From NCBI GenBank assembly GCA_028821775.1, contig JAPKFB010000028.1, positions 1-60,885 on the forward strand: a DNA stretch of 60,885 nt. The letters run 5' to 3'. This DNA comes from Roseibacillus sp. (GTDB taxonomy: Bacteria; Verrucomicrobiota; Verrucomicrobiia; Verrucomicrobiales; Akkermansiaceae). The position numbers and the translations under genes are program-made. Positions 48,001 through 56,698 of this stretch are shown here, in pieces. Position 1 is the first letter of the stretch; every line of letters starts with the position of its first letter. The notes under the pieces are model-generated. The model searched no databases. It saw only the letters and a program-made list of their open reading frames with translations, and was not told the DNA's origin.

Positions 48001-48985
48001 CGGGGACTGGAGCGCCCCGGTTTCCGCAACCTACGTGATCGGCACTCCCGCCGATGCCACCAACCTCCTGGTCACCGAACTCAACTACCATCCCTCCGAT
48101 CCAAGCGACGCCGAGATCCTCGTCGATGCAACCTACCGCGACGACGACTTCGAGTTCATCGAGTTTCGAAACATCAGCGCGGGCCCGATCGATCTCAGCG
48201 GTGCCAGCCTGATCGAAGGCATCAACTTCACCATCCCCGCTCCTGCCATCGTGCAAGCCGGCGCGTTTGCACTCCTCGTGGAAAACCTGGCCGCCTTCGA
48301 AGAACGCTACGGAAGCGGTCTCCCCGTCCTCGGAGTCTACTCTAACAAACTCAAGAACGACGGCGACTCGCTCCGAATGCTGGATGTCAGCGGGAACGAC
48401 ATTTTCCAGTTTGCCTTCAACGACATTTGGTTCCCTCCCACCGATGGGAACGGCTACTCCCTGGTGCCCCTCGATGAGGGCAACCTGCCCACCAGCTACG
48501 ACCACCCCGCCACCTGGGCGATCAGCTGCCAACTCCTTGGAAATCCCGGAGCTCTCAACGGTTCCCTCCACACTCAGGACTTCCTCGGTTGGAGAAACTC
48601 TCACTTCACGGCCGCAGAGATTGCCGACCCCCTGATAAGCGGATCAGATGCCGATCTCGATTCTGATGGGCTGACTACCCTGATGGAGTTCGCTCTCGGA
48701 CTGGATCCCAAGTCGCACGATGCGGGCGGCGCCCCCAGCGACTCCATCGTGCAAGACAACGGCCATGACTACCTGTCTCTGACCTTCAAGCGCTGGCAGA
48801 AGGCTCCAGGCTTGCACTATTCGGTCGAGGTGTCTTCCGATCTCGTGACCTGGGCGCCTGCGGGCGAAGTGGTAGCACTCGTCGATCATGGGGACGGCAG
48901 CGAAACTGTGACCATTCGTGACAACCTCCCGATCCATCCCGCCCATTCTCAACGCTTTATGCGACTGGTGGTGGAGCTTCCCTAG
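45098..48985 (+). CDS. Giant secreted lamin-tail-domain / CotH kinase-fold protein
   Basis: 1295 aa with a Sec signal (MSRKILLSLLGLSATWIAEL) and GGAGGG upstream of the ATG. Order seen: N-terminal beta domain; LTD 1 (~219-365, DWIELYNPTGVDWELGGYHL); chitobiase-C-like domain (~373-450, IRYTTDGSTPTD); CotH kinase-like domain (~475-900), with GIRRRGQSSSGFSKPQYRVE (~519) and KGPLWDYN, whose Asp763 matches the metal-binding Asp of CotH/Fam20C-type kinases; second chitobiase-like domain (~903-975, IYFTTDGSDP); LTD 2 (~989-1150); Ca repeat DADLDSDGLTTLMEFALGLDP (~1185); and C-terminal module (~1225-1295). LTDs and Ca repeats suggest surface attachment. Whether it phosphorylates proteins outside the cell is not known. 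A strong terminator follows at 49141. Confidence 0.88.
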   Translation: MSRKILLSLLGLSATWIAELSATITPISVQDNAAGDYPTLVRDYGLLLEAVNLGHTGPSVFLNGIAFASAPGTTPSGANWNLAGEATNDGLSNEGIDDLFFSELSSTAELTLTYTNLDPAKSYLVQILHGEPRACCATVYLNNTFSTNLDPAITVPAVSIGNGIDAENPPAASDLAILSTEISGVTGFSYLARSGPGRDAAIAGFQVREVDAPLVPTGAVPFLSEFVAVGNETHQDENNDTPDWIELYNPTGVDWELGGYHLTDNPANLTKWTFPTTLLQAETYLVVFASNKNRDTADAELHTNFRLSSGGEYLALVAPDGVTVLSEFAPTFPRQEDGFSYGTDGLAPSGDQGYFGTSTPGSANGLLLTAPLLAPTIDPPCGTFTSSIPTTITSLFPDGHIRYTTDGSTPTDTSQVYTRSLTLRNTTHLRARVFDPGTNDAGAIASGHFQRLSPSSGGGLPAPSTFTSDLPIMVVESFNGSIPGPGSTLRTARIVVHNVDPITGRSSLATPPDACFRIGIRRRGQSSSGFSKPQYRVELRDDNDVDTDYPLLGLPEESDWVFNGPWTDKALIRNPLAFQLGRTIGIQAPGTAHFEMFLSTNGGDLTATEYVGVYVLMEKIKDGRNRTDLDNLEPTHSSTPEITGGYMLRFEPPGIANDGPRATNWTSVEIIEPDAPTLTQQRWIGRYLDRFVTTLGWRRGQGANNSGVPNSDPLSGYPSFIDVDSFVSLFIINELLREQDSYVRSDYMFKDREGLLHKGPLWDYNLTAGTGCCFDNRNTSGWQYQNSYNRGGRDHSYEPDWFVPLMRCPDFRQRVIDRWAELRTTGILGSANFDALINSLADPLAESAVRNFTKWNILSSGNVGFPTPSTNTWEQQIIEMKRWLRLRIRWIDQEFPTRPIILTPSGSWAAGTTLDVMVNSSRTIYFTTDGSDPRLPGGGINPSAQSMSGGSQVSITTTTDLLTRTLDAGDWSAPVSATYVIGTPADATNLLVTELNYHPSDPSDAEILVDATYRDDDFEFIEFRNISAGPIDLSGASLIEGINFTIPAPAIVQAGAFALLVENLAAFEERYGSGLPVLGVYSNKLKNDGDSLRMLDVSGNDIFQFAFNDIWFPPTDGNGYSLVPLDEGNLPTSYDHPATWAISCQLLGNPGALNGSLHTQDFLGWRNSHFTAAEIADPLISGSDADLDSDGLTTLMEFALGLDPKSHDAGGAPSDSIVQDNGHDYLSLTFKRWQKAPGLHYSVEVSSDLVTWAPAGEVVALVDHGDGSETVTIRDNLPIHPAHSQRFMRLVVELP

Positions 48986-49140
48986 CAACTGCCAAGAAAG
49001 AATTCCGCCAGACGGGAAAAGGGTCGATCCCATTTGCCGTGCTGCTCTCAGCGCCTGATATCTTACTCCAAATTGATTCCAACCCCGCCGCCAGCCGGTT
49101 TTTCGAACACACCCTGAGACGACTTCCGCGATTCAGGAGA

Positions 49141-49174
49141 CCTCGCCCGCATGGTCGTGGGCGAGGATTTTTTT
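49141..49174 (+). terminator. Intrinsic terminator of the giant LTD/CotH gene
   Basis: CCTCGCCC (49141-49148), a 10-base loop, GGGCGAGG (49159-49166), then A and seven T (49168-49174). It lies 155 bases after the stop, so the mRNA has a long 3' untranslated segment. Confidence 0.85.
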
Positions 49175-49185
49175 CCAGGAAAACG

Positions 49186-50751
49186 TCAGGAAGCCTTCTT
49201 CTCCTTCGGCTTCTTGTTCTTGTTGTTGTTGTTCTGCTTTCTCGGGCGGGGTGGACGGGTGGGATCGACTGCTGGCACCTTCAGCTCCTTGCGCAGGCGC
49301 TCCAATTCTCTCTTCATCGATGCCTGGATATCGGCGTAGCTTGAGTCCCCGTAGACGCTCTTCAGCTCATTGGGATCCTTCTTGAGATCGAAGAGCTCCC
49401 ACTCCTCTTCCTTTTGGTAGAAGTTGATCAGCTTGTGCTCACCATTGGTGACTCCGTAGTGGCGAGCCACGCTGTGAGCACCGGGAAACTCGTAGTAGTG
49501 GTAGTAGAACACCTTACGCCAATCCTTGGGAGTCTCCCCTTTCAGAACCGGCACCAGGCTGCGCCCCTGCATGTCGCCCGGCACGGTCACTCCGGCGGCC
49601 GCCAAAAAGGTCTCGGCATAATCGAGATTCGAGACGATGTCGTTATTCACCGATCCTGGCTTGGTCACCCCCGGCCAGCGAACAAGGAGAGGGGTCTTGA
49701 GCGATTCTTCATACATCCATCGCTTGTCGAACCAGCCGTGCTCCCCAAGGTACCAGCCTTGGTCTGAGGAGTAGATCACGATCGTATTCTTCGCGAGGCC
49801 ACTCTCGTCGAGATAGTCGAGAATCTCCCCGATGCCATCATCCACAGACTTCACACAGCGGAGGTAGTCCTTCACGTAGCGTTGGTACTTCCACTTGATG
49901 ATCTCCTTCTCGCTCATAGTGGGCTTCGCCTTCTCAAAGGCGGCATTCTTGGCGGCATAGGCGGCATTCCATTTCGCGGTTTGCTCCGGATTCAGGCCTC
50001 GTGGTTGATTCAACTTGAGATCATTCGTGTTGAGGTGCTTGCGAATCGTCATGCTCTGCTCCCTGGCGGCCGAGGTCCGCCCTTCGTAGTCGTCCCACAT
50101 CGTCGCAGGCTCCGGGATCGTTTTGTCATCGAGCCAATTAAGATACTTCGGCCCCGGCTGCCAGTTCCGGTGCGGCGCCTTGTGCTGGGTCATGAGCATG
50201 AAGGGCTTGTCCTTGTCCCGCTTCTCCTTGAGCCATTCCAGGGTGAGGTCGATGATGATGTCGGTCGTGTAGCCCGTGTGCTTCCGCGTGGCAGGCGTGC
50301 CATCCTCCTGCCGAAACTTCATCGGCGGGTTGTAGTAGGGCCCCTGACCGAGAAGCACTTCGTAGTGATCGAATCCGGTGGGGGTGGACCCGAGGTGCCA
50401 CTTGCCCAACATCGCGGTGGAGTAACCCGCCTTCTGCAGGAGCTTGGGAAAGGTCTGCTGCTCACCATTGAAGGTATTTCCATTGCGCACAAATCCATTG
50501 AGATGGCTGTACTTGCCCGTCAGAATCACCGCCCGACTTGGACCGCAAATCGAATTGGTGACATAGGCTCGATTGAAGCGCATGCCACCGTTCGCGATCC
50601 GATCCATGTTCGGGGTTGTGATGCGCGATGGATCATAGGCACTCAGAGCCTGCTCGCAGTGATCGTCGGTAAAGATGAGAAGGATGTTGGGCCGCTCCAC
50701 AGCAAAGAGCGGGGCGCAGGTGGCAAGGAGGATAGGCAGAAGTCGTTTCAT
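49186..50751 (-). CDS. Secreted Cys-type sulfatase with Lys/Asn-rich C-terminal tail
   Basis: 521 aa from the ATG at 50751, which opens on a signal peptide ([17 protein letters not shown]). D29/D30 lie in [11 protein letters not shown]; the formylglycine motif is C69-G-P-S-R73 followed by [14 protein letters not shown] lies at ~115; [21 protein letters not shown] (~330) resembles iduronate-2-sulfatase-like and related S1 enzymes. The C-terminus has a basic, Asn-rich stretch ([18 protein letters not shown]) that may bind acidic glycans or the cell surface. It starts about 90 bases upstream of a converging terminator and shares orientation with the sialidase-fold gene to its right. Confidence 0.92.
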   Translation of the reverse strand: MKRLLPILLATCAPLFAVERPNILLIFTDDHCEQALSAYDPSRITTPNMDRIANGGMRFNRAYVTNSICGPSRAVILTGKYSHLNGFVRNGNTFNGEQQTFPKLLQKAGYSTAMLGKWHLGSTPTGFDHYEVLLGQGPYYNPPMKFRQEDGTPATRKHTGYTTDIIIDLTLEWLKEKRDKDKPFMLMTQHKAPHRNWQPGPKYLNWLDDKTIPEPATMWDDYEGRTSAAREQSMTIRKHLNTNDLKLNQPRGLNPEQTAKWNAAYAAKNAAFEKAKPTMSEKEIIKWKYQRYVKDYLRCVKSVDDGIGEILDYLDESGLAKNTIVIYSSDQGWYLGEHGWFDKRWMYEESLKTPLLVRWPGVTKPGSVNNDIVSNLDYAETFLAAAGVTVPGDMQGRSLVPVLKGETPKDWRKVFYYHYYEFPGAHSVARHYGVTNGEHKLINFYQKEEEWELFDLKKDPNELKSVYGDSSYADIQASMKRELERLRKELKVPAVDPTRPPRPRKQNNNNKNKKPKEKKAS

Positions 50752-50837
50752 GGTCTCAGTGTCTAAAGGTGGTGGCGCTTTGCAAGTCGCCATGCCCCAT
50801 TACTCCTCCGCCACCCCAAAAATTGCACCCGCCCGGC

Positions 50838-51908
50838 TCAAATCTTCCCTGGATCCAGCACCACGTGTTTCACCGAGCGCCGCAGGTAGGTGTAGGTAAT
50901 ATGCACCTTGCCGTCCCGGGCCTGAATCACCGCGGGATAAGAATGCTCACCGTCCTTGCGTTCCAAGGTAAGGACCGGTTTCCAGAGTTTGCCGTCCTCT
51001 GAGATTGCCACGTTCAACATCTCCCGTCCGCGCGGCTTCGTCCTTCGAGTGGTGTGATTGTAAACCAGAAGCTGCCGTCCGTCCTCCAAGGTCACCGCAT
51101 CCGTCCCCGCATTCGGATTCGGCAGATCCGTCCCGGTCATCTTTCCCCAGGCCTTGCCTCCGTCCGTTGACCAACACTGCGTAATCACGCTCTGCTGGCT
51201 CCGACACAGGACCTGCATTCTGCCATCGGGATAGCTCAGGATGCTCGGCTGAATGGCTCCAAATTCCTGGCCGTCATTGATCGGGCCGATCACTTCCCAC
51301 GTCTTTCCCAGATCACGAGTGCGTTCAAAATGCACTCGCCATCCTTTGTGTTCCGTACTACTTCCGCACAAGATCGAACCGTCCGGCAACTGGATCGGTT
51401 TGTTTTTCACGGGTCCCAACAAGTGCCCGATCTTGTCATCCTGCCCCAACTTGTGGCGGTTCTCCCAGGTCTTGCCCCCATCAGGCGAGGACGCCATCAC
51501 GCCCCACCAGCGACTCGGACTGGGCCCGACCTTATAAAAGAGCAAGAGCGGACCGTCGGACGGTTGGAAGAGAACCGGATTCCAACAGGCGTACTCCTTG
51601 TCCTCGCCCTCGGCTCCGCTCGCAACCTTCTCCGCCTTGCTCCAGGAATCGCCCTCTTGGCGCGAGAGCCAGATGCCGACGTCGGGATTTTTCTCATGCT
51701 TCCCGCCAAACCAGGCCGCCACCAGACCGACTTTTGTTTCCGCGATGGTCGAAGCGTGACACTGCGGGGTCGGCTTGTCGTCCAGGGCATAAATCAGCGT
51801 TCCGGATAGATAGGCTCCGCTCCCAGCTTCTGCCACCGCGGGAAGATCCGCACCCATCGAACAACTGGTGGTCGCGAGCACAATCAGGAGGAGAAGACGT
51901 GTTTTCAC
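50838..51908 (-). CDS. Secreted sialidase-fold exo-glycosidase (BNR repeat)
   Basis: 356 aa with an N-terminal signal ending near CSMGA (a Cys at residue 16 is not in a good lipobox). Two Asp-box repeats are clear, SSPDGGKTW (~145) and STDGGKAW (~245), with further six-blade propeller strands (GLVAAWFGGKHE, LLLFYKVGPSPSRWWG, SYPDGRMQVLCRS). This is the sialidase/neuraminidase superfamily; PVC members include true sialidases as well as enzymes acting on other sugars, and the arginine triad cannot be assigned confidently by eye. Its neighbours are two sulfatases and a SASA esterase, so it probably helps trim sialylated or uronic-acid-containing glycans. Confidence 0.85.
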   Translation of the reverse strand: MKTRLLLLIVLATTSCSMGADLPAVAEAGSGAYLSGTLIYALDDKPTPQCHASTIAETKVGLVAAWFGGKHEKNPDVGIWLSRQEGDSWSKAEKVASGAEGEDKEYACWNPVLFQPSDGPLLLFYKVGPSPSRWWGVMASSPDGGKTWENRHKLGQDDKIGHLLGPVKNKPIQLPDGSILCGSSTEHKGWRVHFERTRDLGKTWEVIGPINDGQEFGAIQPSILSYPDGRMQVLCRSQQSVITQCWSTDGGKAWGKMTGTDLPNPNAGTDAVTLEDGRQLLVYNHTTRRTKPRGREMLNVAISEDGKLWKPVLTLERKDGEHSYPAVIQARDGKVHITYTYLRRSVKHVVLDPGKI

Positions 51909-51946
51909 GCCACCAAGGTTCCAAATCCGTCAGTCCTTGTAAACAT

Positions 51947-53437
51947 CTACTCCCGCACGATCACTCCACCCGGTATGCGGGCCTTCACCTCCTTGAGGTA
52001 GCGTTGCAACTCCTTCTTCAGTTTGGCTGCGCTTTTTTGGGCCGCCGCCGCGAGATCCAGTGACTCGCTGCGGTCTGCTTCCAAATTGTATAGTTCCACC
52101 CGATCATCCTCGTAAAAGTGGAGCAATTTGTAATTGCCGGAACGCAAGGCGGAGACCGGACGCGTCTGGCTCACCTTGAAGTCGTTCAGCCCAATCCGGG
52201 GCAGGGAGCTTCCAAACTTTTTTCCTTCGGGATGATAGTAGGGAAAGTGCCAGTAAAGAAAACGATCGAAGCGCTGCTGTGGATTGCCAAAAAGAGGAAC
52301 GAGACTACGGCCGTCCAGGCCGGCGGTCTTCGGATCGATCGGATTGCCTGCGAGTTCGGCGAAGGTTGGAAAGAGGTCATATCCACAAACCGGAACGCGA
52401 CAGGTCTCCCCCTTGGCAATTGTTCCAGGCCAGCGCACGAGGAAGGGAACGCGAATGCCTCCTTCGTAGAGATTCCACTTCGATCCACGCATCGGCCCGT
52501 TTGCGGCGTACTCCGGATGTCCTCCATTGTCGGAGGTAAACACGACCAGGGTTCGTTTTTCCATCCCCGCTTCCTTCAGCCCTTTCAGAAGAATCCCAAC
52601 TTGATGATCGAGGGTCTCCACAAAAGCGGCGTATTTGAGGCGCTTGTTGCGGTTCGGAGTCTCGGGCGGAATCTTCTTCTGATACTTTGCAATGAGCCAC
52701 ATGCACGGCGTCTCGACCGGGGTGTGGACATAAAAATGGGAGAGCATCAGGAAATAGGGGCGGTGGTGGGGGAGCTTGATGAACTCAACGGCCCGCTTGG
52801 TGAGACGGTCCTCCGGAATCTCCCCTTTCGTCGACACCAGCGCCGGTTTCCTCTTGCCATAGGAATAGGGATGACTTCCAAAGTCCTCTTCCGCAGTCAC
52901 GAATCCCTGTCGCTTCGGTCCATAGGCGGGGCTCCATCCCAGGTAGCGCTGGTAGTGCGCGTTGACGTGCCACTTTCCAAAGAAGGCAGTCGAGTAGCCG
53001 GCACTCCCCAAGAGCTCCCCCAAGGTAGTTTCCTCAAGAGGCAGGTTCAAGGTGTAAGGCGGGGCCTGCAACGACTGCCGAGGCTCAATCGATTGCCTTC
53101 CTACCTTGTTCTTGGTGACGAACTCAAACCGTAGGCGCGCGGGCGACTTGCCGGTGAGGATGCTCGCTCGCGAGGCGGAACAAATCGGGGCAGGAGCATA
53201 ACCGTCCGTGAATCCGATCCCATCCTGCGCGAGAGAATTGAGGTGCGGAGTTTCATGCCAGGGATGACCGTAGCATGCGAGGTCAGACCACGCGAGGTCA
53301 TCGGCGAGAACGAAGACAATATTGGGCTTTACCCCCGCCGCTCCGAATGCGGTTGCGCTCTCCTGCGCAACCGCGCCGCCAACCCAGGAGAACATGATTC
53401 CCCATCCAAGAATCCAACGCCAAGGTCCCTTTCGCAT
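51947..53437 (-). CDS. Secreted Cys-type sulfatase
   Basis: 496 aa with an N-terminal signal (WILGWGIMFSWVGGAVAQ). D46/D47 lie in VLADDLAWSDLACYG; the formylglycine motif is C86-S-A-S-R90 followed by ASILTG; GKWHVNA lies at ~150; VVFTSDNGGHPEY (~305) provides the second metal site. An S1-family sulfatase similar to N-acetylgalactosamine-6 or choline-type relatives; substrate not predictable. The C-terminal end is a long charged helix rich in Lys (AAQKSAAKLKKELQRYL). Its ATG is divergent from the SASA esterase at 53579, 141 bases apart, and its stop is 38 bases from the sialidase-fold gene in the same direction, suggesting one operon. Confidence 0.92.
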   Translation of the reverse strand: MRKGPWRWILGWGIMFSWVGGAVAQESATAFGAAGVKPNIVFVLADDLAWSDLACYGHPWHETPHLNSLAQDGIGFTDGYAPAPICSASRASILTGKSPARLRFEFVTKNKVGRQSIEPRQSLQAPPYTLNLPLEETTLGELLGSAGYSTAFFGKWHVNAHYQRYLGWSPAYGPKRQGFVTAEEDFGSHPYSYGKRKPALVSTKGEIPEDRLTKRAVEFIKLPHHRPYFLMLSHFYVHTPVETPCMWLIAKYQKKIPPETPNRNKRLKYAAFVETLDHQVGILLKGLKEAGMEKRTLVVFTSDNGGHPEYAANGPMRGSKWNLYEGGIRVPFLVRWPGTIAKGETCRVPVCGYDLFPTFAELAGNPIDPKTAGLDGRSLVPLFGNPQQRFDRFLYWHFPYYHPEGKKFGSSLPRIGLNDFKVSQTRPVSALRSGNYKLLHFYEDDRVELYNLEADRSESLDLAAAAQKSAAKLKKELQRYLKEVKARIPGGVIVRE

Positions 53438-53578
53438 TCTGCCTCCAAGTTCGCCCGCCGCACGCCGCGAGAAAAGCGCGAATCACCTTCCAGAGAAAGT
53501 TTCTTGGCACTGTGGGATGGAAACAATGCCGCATCCTCGACGTGGACAAGGAGCGACCACGCAGTCTAGAGTCCCGCC

Positions 53579-55141
53579 ATGACGCGACCTACCCTTCCTC
53601 TTATCCTGGCCGGAATCACCCTGACCACGATGTCCGCGATGGCAGAGCTCAGCGTGGCAAGCCTCTTCAGCGACCATGCCGTGCTACAACGGAATCTCCC
53701 GGTCCCGGTCTGGGGAACAGGAATTCCCAGTGCGAAGGTGAACGTGAATTTCCGCACCCAAACCAAGACCACGACCACCGACCCGGAGGGGAATTGGCGT
53801 CTCAAACTCGACGCCCTGAAGGCGGGAGGACCGGACACCCTCACCGTCGTTTCAGGCCAGGACAAGGTGACGATCACCGACGTGCTGGTGGGCGAAGTCT
53901 GGGTCGGCTCCGGCCAATCGAATATGGCCGGTGGAGCGGGCGGCTATGCCAAGCGCGATCCCACCCTCGCAAAACTCATCCAGGGAGCACCCTATGCCAG
54001 CATTCGCCTGCTTCGAGGTGGCCCCAAGCCGAACTGGCGGGAGGGCACCGCCGACGCCGTTTCCGGATTCTCGGCCATCCTCTTTTCCTTTGGTGAACGC
54101 TTGCACCGTGACCTCGATGTCCCCGTCGGCTTGATCCTCGGCGCGGTGGGTGGAACTCCCTCTGGAGCTTGGTTGAGCCAGGATGCTTATGATCAATCCG
54201 AAGCCTGCAAGATGGCTCTCGCCGAGTTCGCCAAGACCCACAATGCCGCCGCCGCCATGAAGAGCTATCAAGCCAAACTGGCGGCTTGGGAGAAGCGCGC
54301 TGCGGAAGCGAAAGCGAAGGGAGAAAAACCGAAGGGACGCAAGCCGGCAGCCCCCGCCAAACCGGGCCAGATGACCCGCGGTCATGTTGGCAATCTCTAC
54401 GAACGATTCATTCGCTCCGCCGTCGGGTACGGAATCCGCGGAGTGCTCTGGGACCAGGGCGAATCGGGCACCGCCATCCATGGAGTGGATCAGTACTCGG
54501 TGATGAGCGCCCTGATTGCCGGGTGGCGCCGGGAATGGGGGCAAGGCGAGTTCCCCTTCATTTTCGTGCAGAAGCCGAGTGGAGGCGGCCCAGCCTTGGA
54601 CTCGAATGATCCCGTCACGCGCGAAGCCGATGCCTATCAGCCGCCTACCGCCACCGTGCCCAACGTGACTGACGGCGCACGGCGCCTCGAGTTCATCCGC
54701 ATCATGGCCAACCCCCATGCCCACATGGTCTCGGTCGCGGACCTGGGCTCGGGCGTGCATCCCATCAACAAGTGGGGCTACGGAAATCGTGCCGCTCAAG
54801 TTGCGCTCGGCCTTGTCTATGACAAGGACCTGCTCGCGCATGGTCCCCGCTATGAGTCCCACCGCATCGAAGGGAATCAGATATTCATCAGGTTCAGCCA
54901 TGCCGGCAAGGGCCTCACCTCTGCACACGGCAAGGCGCTGACCGGCTTTGCGATCGCCGGCAACGATCAGAAATTCGTCTGGGCAAATGCCGTTATCAAG
55001 GGTGACCGCGTGATCGTTTCAGCCGACACTATTACCGACCCCGTGGCCGTTCGCTTCGCGTGTTCCAAGAAACGGACCTCCGCGAATCTCTTCAACAAGG
55101 ACGGCTTGCCCGCGCTCGCCTTTCGGACCGACAACTGGTGA
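53579..55141 (+). CDS. Sialate O-acetylesterase (SASA domain), copy 2
   Basis: 520 aa with a Sec signal (MTRPTLPLILAGITLTTMSA). N-terminal beta domain LFSDHAVLQRNLPVPVW; nucleophile motif GSGQSNMAGG with S114; LGAVGGTPSGAWLS; WDQGESG; late GVHPINKWGYGNRAAQVAL with the Asp/His region. An Ala/Lys-rich helical insertion (~210-250, AWEKRAAEAKAKGEKPKGRK) separates the halves, absent from copy 1 at 27719. The enzyme should remove acetyl esters from sugars in the periplasm. It is divergent from a sulfatase, fitting deacylation next to desulfation. A hairpin follows the stop at 55149-55172. Confidence 0.9.
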   Translation: MTRPTLPLILAGITLTTMSAMAELSVASLFSDHAVLQRNLPVPVWGTGIPSAKVNVNFRTQTKTTTTDPEGNWRLKLDALKAGGPDTLTVVSGQDKVTITDVLVGEVWVGSGQSNMAGGAGGYAKRDPTLAKLIQGAPYASIRLLRGGPKPNWREGTADAVSGFSAILFSFGERLHRDLDVPVGLILGAVGGTPSGAWLSQDAYDQSEACKMALAEFAKTHNAAAAMKSYQAKLAAWEKRAAEAKAKGEKPKGRKPAAPAKPGQMTRGHVGNLYERFIRSAVGYGIRGVLWDQGESGTAIHGVDQYSVMSALIAGWRREWGQGEFPFIFVQKPSGGGPALDSNDPVTREADAYQPPTATVPNVTDGARRLEFIRIMANPHAHMVSVADLGSGVHPINKWGYGNRAAQVALGLVYDKDLLAHGPRYESHRIEGNQIFIRFSHAGKGLTSAHGKALTGFAIAGNDQKFVWANAVIKGDRVIVSADTITDPVAVRFACSKKRTSANLFNKDGLPALAFRTDNW

Positions 55142-55148
55142 CCCGAAG

Positions 55149-55172
55149 GCAAGGCCTCTCTCGGGGCCTTGC
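55149..55172. terminator. Hairpin between convergent SASA and DUF1501 genes
   Basis: GCAAGGCC (55149-55156), loop TCTCTCGG, GGCCTTGC (55165-55172): a perfect 8-bp stem eight bases after the SASA stop. No clear T tract; probably a bidirectional terminator. Confidence 0.55.
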
Positions 55173-55234
55173 TCACTCGGCCCCTGCCCTGGATGGTTGG
55201 CTCCTTGAATCCGTCGGCAGCGGTCCACCGCAAC

Positions 55235-56650
55235 TTAAGCCAGAATCGCCTTCACCACTTTCGCCGGCTCCACTCCAGTCAACCGGAAGTCGAGTCCCTG
55301 GAACTTGTAGCTGAACTTGCGGTAGTCGATGCCGAAGAGGTGCAGGAGGGTCGCGTGGAAGTCGTGAACCGTGACCACATCCTTTTCCGCGTTGTAGCCC
55401 AGGTCGTCGGTCGCGCCGTGGCTCACACCGCCCTTGATCCCGCCGCCCGCAAACCACATCGAGAATCCCTTGATGTGGTGGTCGCGTCCGCTGCCCTGCG
55501 CCATGGGAGTACGGCCGAACTCGCCGCCCCAGATCACCAGGGTGTCGTCCAGCATGCCGCGCTCCTTGAGATCTTTGATCAAGGCTGCGCTGCCCTGATC
55601 CACCAGGCGTGCAGTGTTCTGTGTGCCCCCCTTCACCCCGCCGTGGTGATCCCAACCGCGATGATAGAGTTGGATAAAGCGCACTCCGCGTTCGGCCAGA
55701 CGACGCGCGAGCAGACAATTCGATGCAAAGGAGCCATCCCCCGGCTTGGCGCCGTACATGTCGAGGACGTGCTTGGGTTCATTCGAGACATCCATCAGGC
55801 CCGGCACCGAGGCCTGCATCTTGAACGCCATCTCATACTGCGCAATGCGGGCCGCGATCTCCGGATCGTCAACTTCGCCGTCGTGAATCTGATTCAAAGC
55901 GTTCACGGTATCAACCACCGAGCGCTGGTCGTCGCGGGAGACTCCCTGCGGATTGCCCACGTAGAGCACCGGATCGCCCTTGGCATGGAAGGGGACACCC
56001 TGGAACCGGCTCGGAAGGAACCCGCTGTGCCACTGCCGGGCCGCGATGGGTTGGCTTTGGCCGCCTCCCACCGAGGTGAGCACAACGTATCCGGGCAAAT
56101 CATTGGTCTCGGCCCCCAAGCCGTAGAGCAGCCAGGATCCCATGCACGGTCGACCGGAAATCTGGGTCCCGGTATTCATGAAGGTGTGGGCCGGATCGTG
56201 GTTGATTTGCTCCGTCACCATCGAACGCACGATCGCAATCTCATCGGCCACCTCCCCGACATGGGGAAAGATGCTGCTGATGTGCTGTCCGCTCTTCCCA
56301 AAGTTCTTGAACTCGTGCTGTGGTCCCAGGCACTTCAGGTTATTCCGGCTACCCTGCAACTGCGCGATGGGCTGACCCTCGGTAATCGACTTGGGCATGT
56401 CCTTGCCGTTCATCTCCGCAAGCTTGGGCTTGTAATCGAGGGTCTCGAGGTGGGAGGGGCCGCCCGCCATGCACAGGTGAATGACCCGCTTGGCCCGGGG
56501 AAGAAGGTGCGGCTTCTTGATCACACCGGTCCATTTCTCGGCTTCAGCGGCACGGGATTCCTGCAGGATCGACGCGAGAGCAAGAGCACCGATCCCTGTC
56601 GTCGACTTGTTGAGGAAGGAGCGGCGGTTCAGATAGTTGGGAATGTCCAT
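55235..56650 (-). CDS. DUF1501 Tat-exported protein (pair 2)
   Basis: 471 aa. The N-terminus has a twin-arginine signal (LNRRSFLNKSTTGIGALALAS, residues ~7-27). DUF1501 hallmarks: HLCMAGGPSHLETLDYKPKL, LARRLAERGVRFIQLYHRGWDHHGG and [19 protein letters not shown]. Compared with the copy at 10649, the HxxxG-rich C-terminus is similar but the middle differs. It starts 48 bases after the stop of the DUF1549/DUF1553 gene, so the two form the conserved PVC operon. A role in periplasmic processing with the cytochrome partner is likely; the actual reaction is unknown. Confidence 0.92.
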   Translation of the reverse strand: MDIPNYLNRRSFLNKSTTGIGALALASILQESRAAEAEKWTGVIKKPHLLPRAKRVIHLCMAGGPSHLETLDYKPKLAEMNGKDMPKSITEGQPIAQLQGSRNNLKCLGPQHEFKNFGKSGQHISSIFPHVGEVADEIAIVRSMVTEQINHDPAHTFMNTGTQISGRPCMGSWLLYGLGAETNDLPGYVVLTSVGGGQSQPIAARQWHSGFLPSRFQGVPFHAKGDPVLYVGNPQGVSRDDQRSVVDTVNALNQIHDGEVDDPEIAARIAQYEMAFKMQASVPGLMDVSNEPKHVLDMYGAKPGDGSFASNCLLARRLAERGVRFIQLYHRGWDHHGGVKGGTQNTARLVDQGSAALIKDLKERGMLDDTLVIWGGEFGRTPMAQGSGRDHHIKGFSMWFAGGGIKGGVSHGATDDLGYNAEKDVVTVHDFHATLLHLFGIDYRKFSYKFQGLDFRLTGVEPAKVVKAILA

Positions 56651-56698
56651 GGAGTCCGGGGTTCGGAGTTCGCTGTTCAGAGTTCGGTCTTCAGCGGC

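Noticed and set aside
49186..49260. Asn/Lys-rich tail as frameshift artefact
   Set aside because: The frame stays open, with normal upstream sulfatase sequence and a stop; simple-sequence tails of this type are common.
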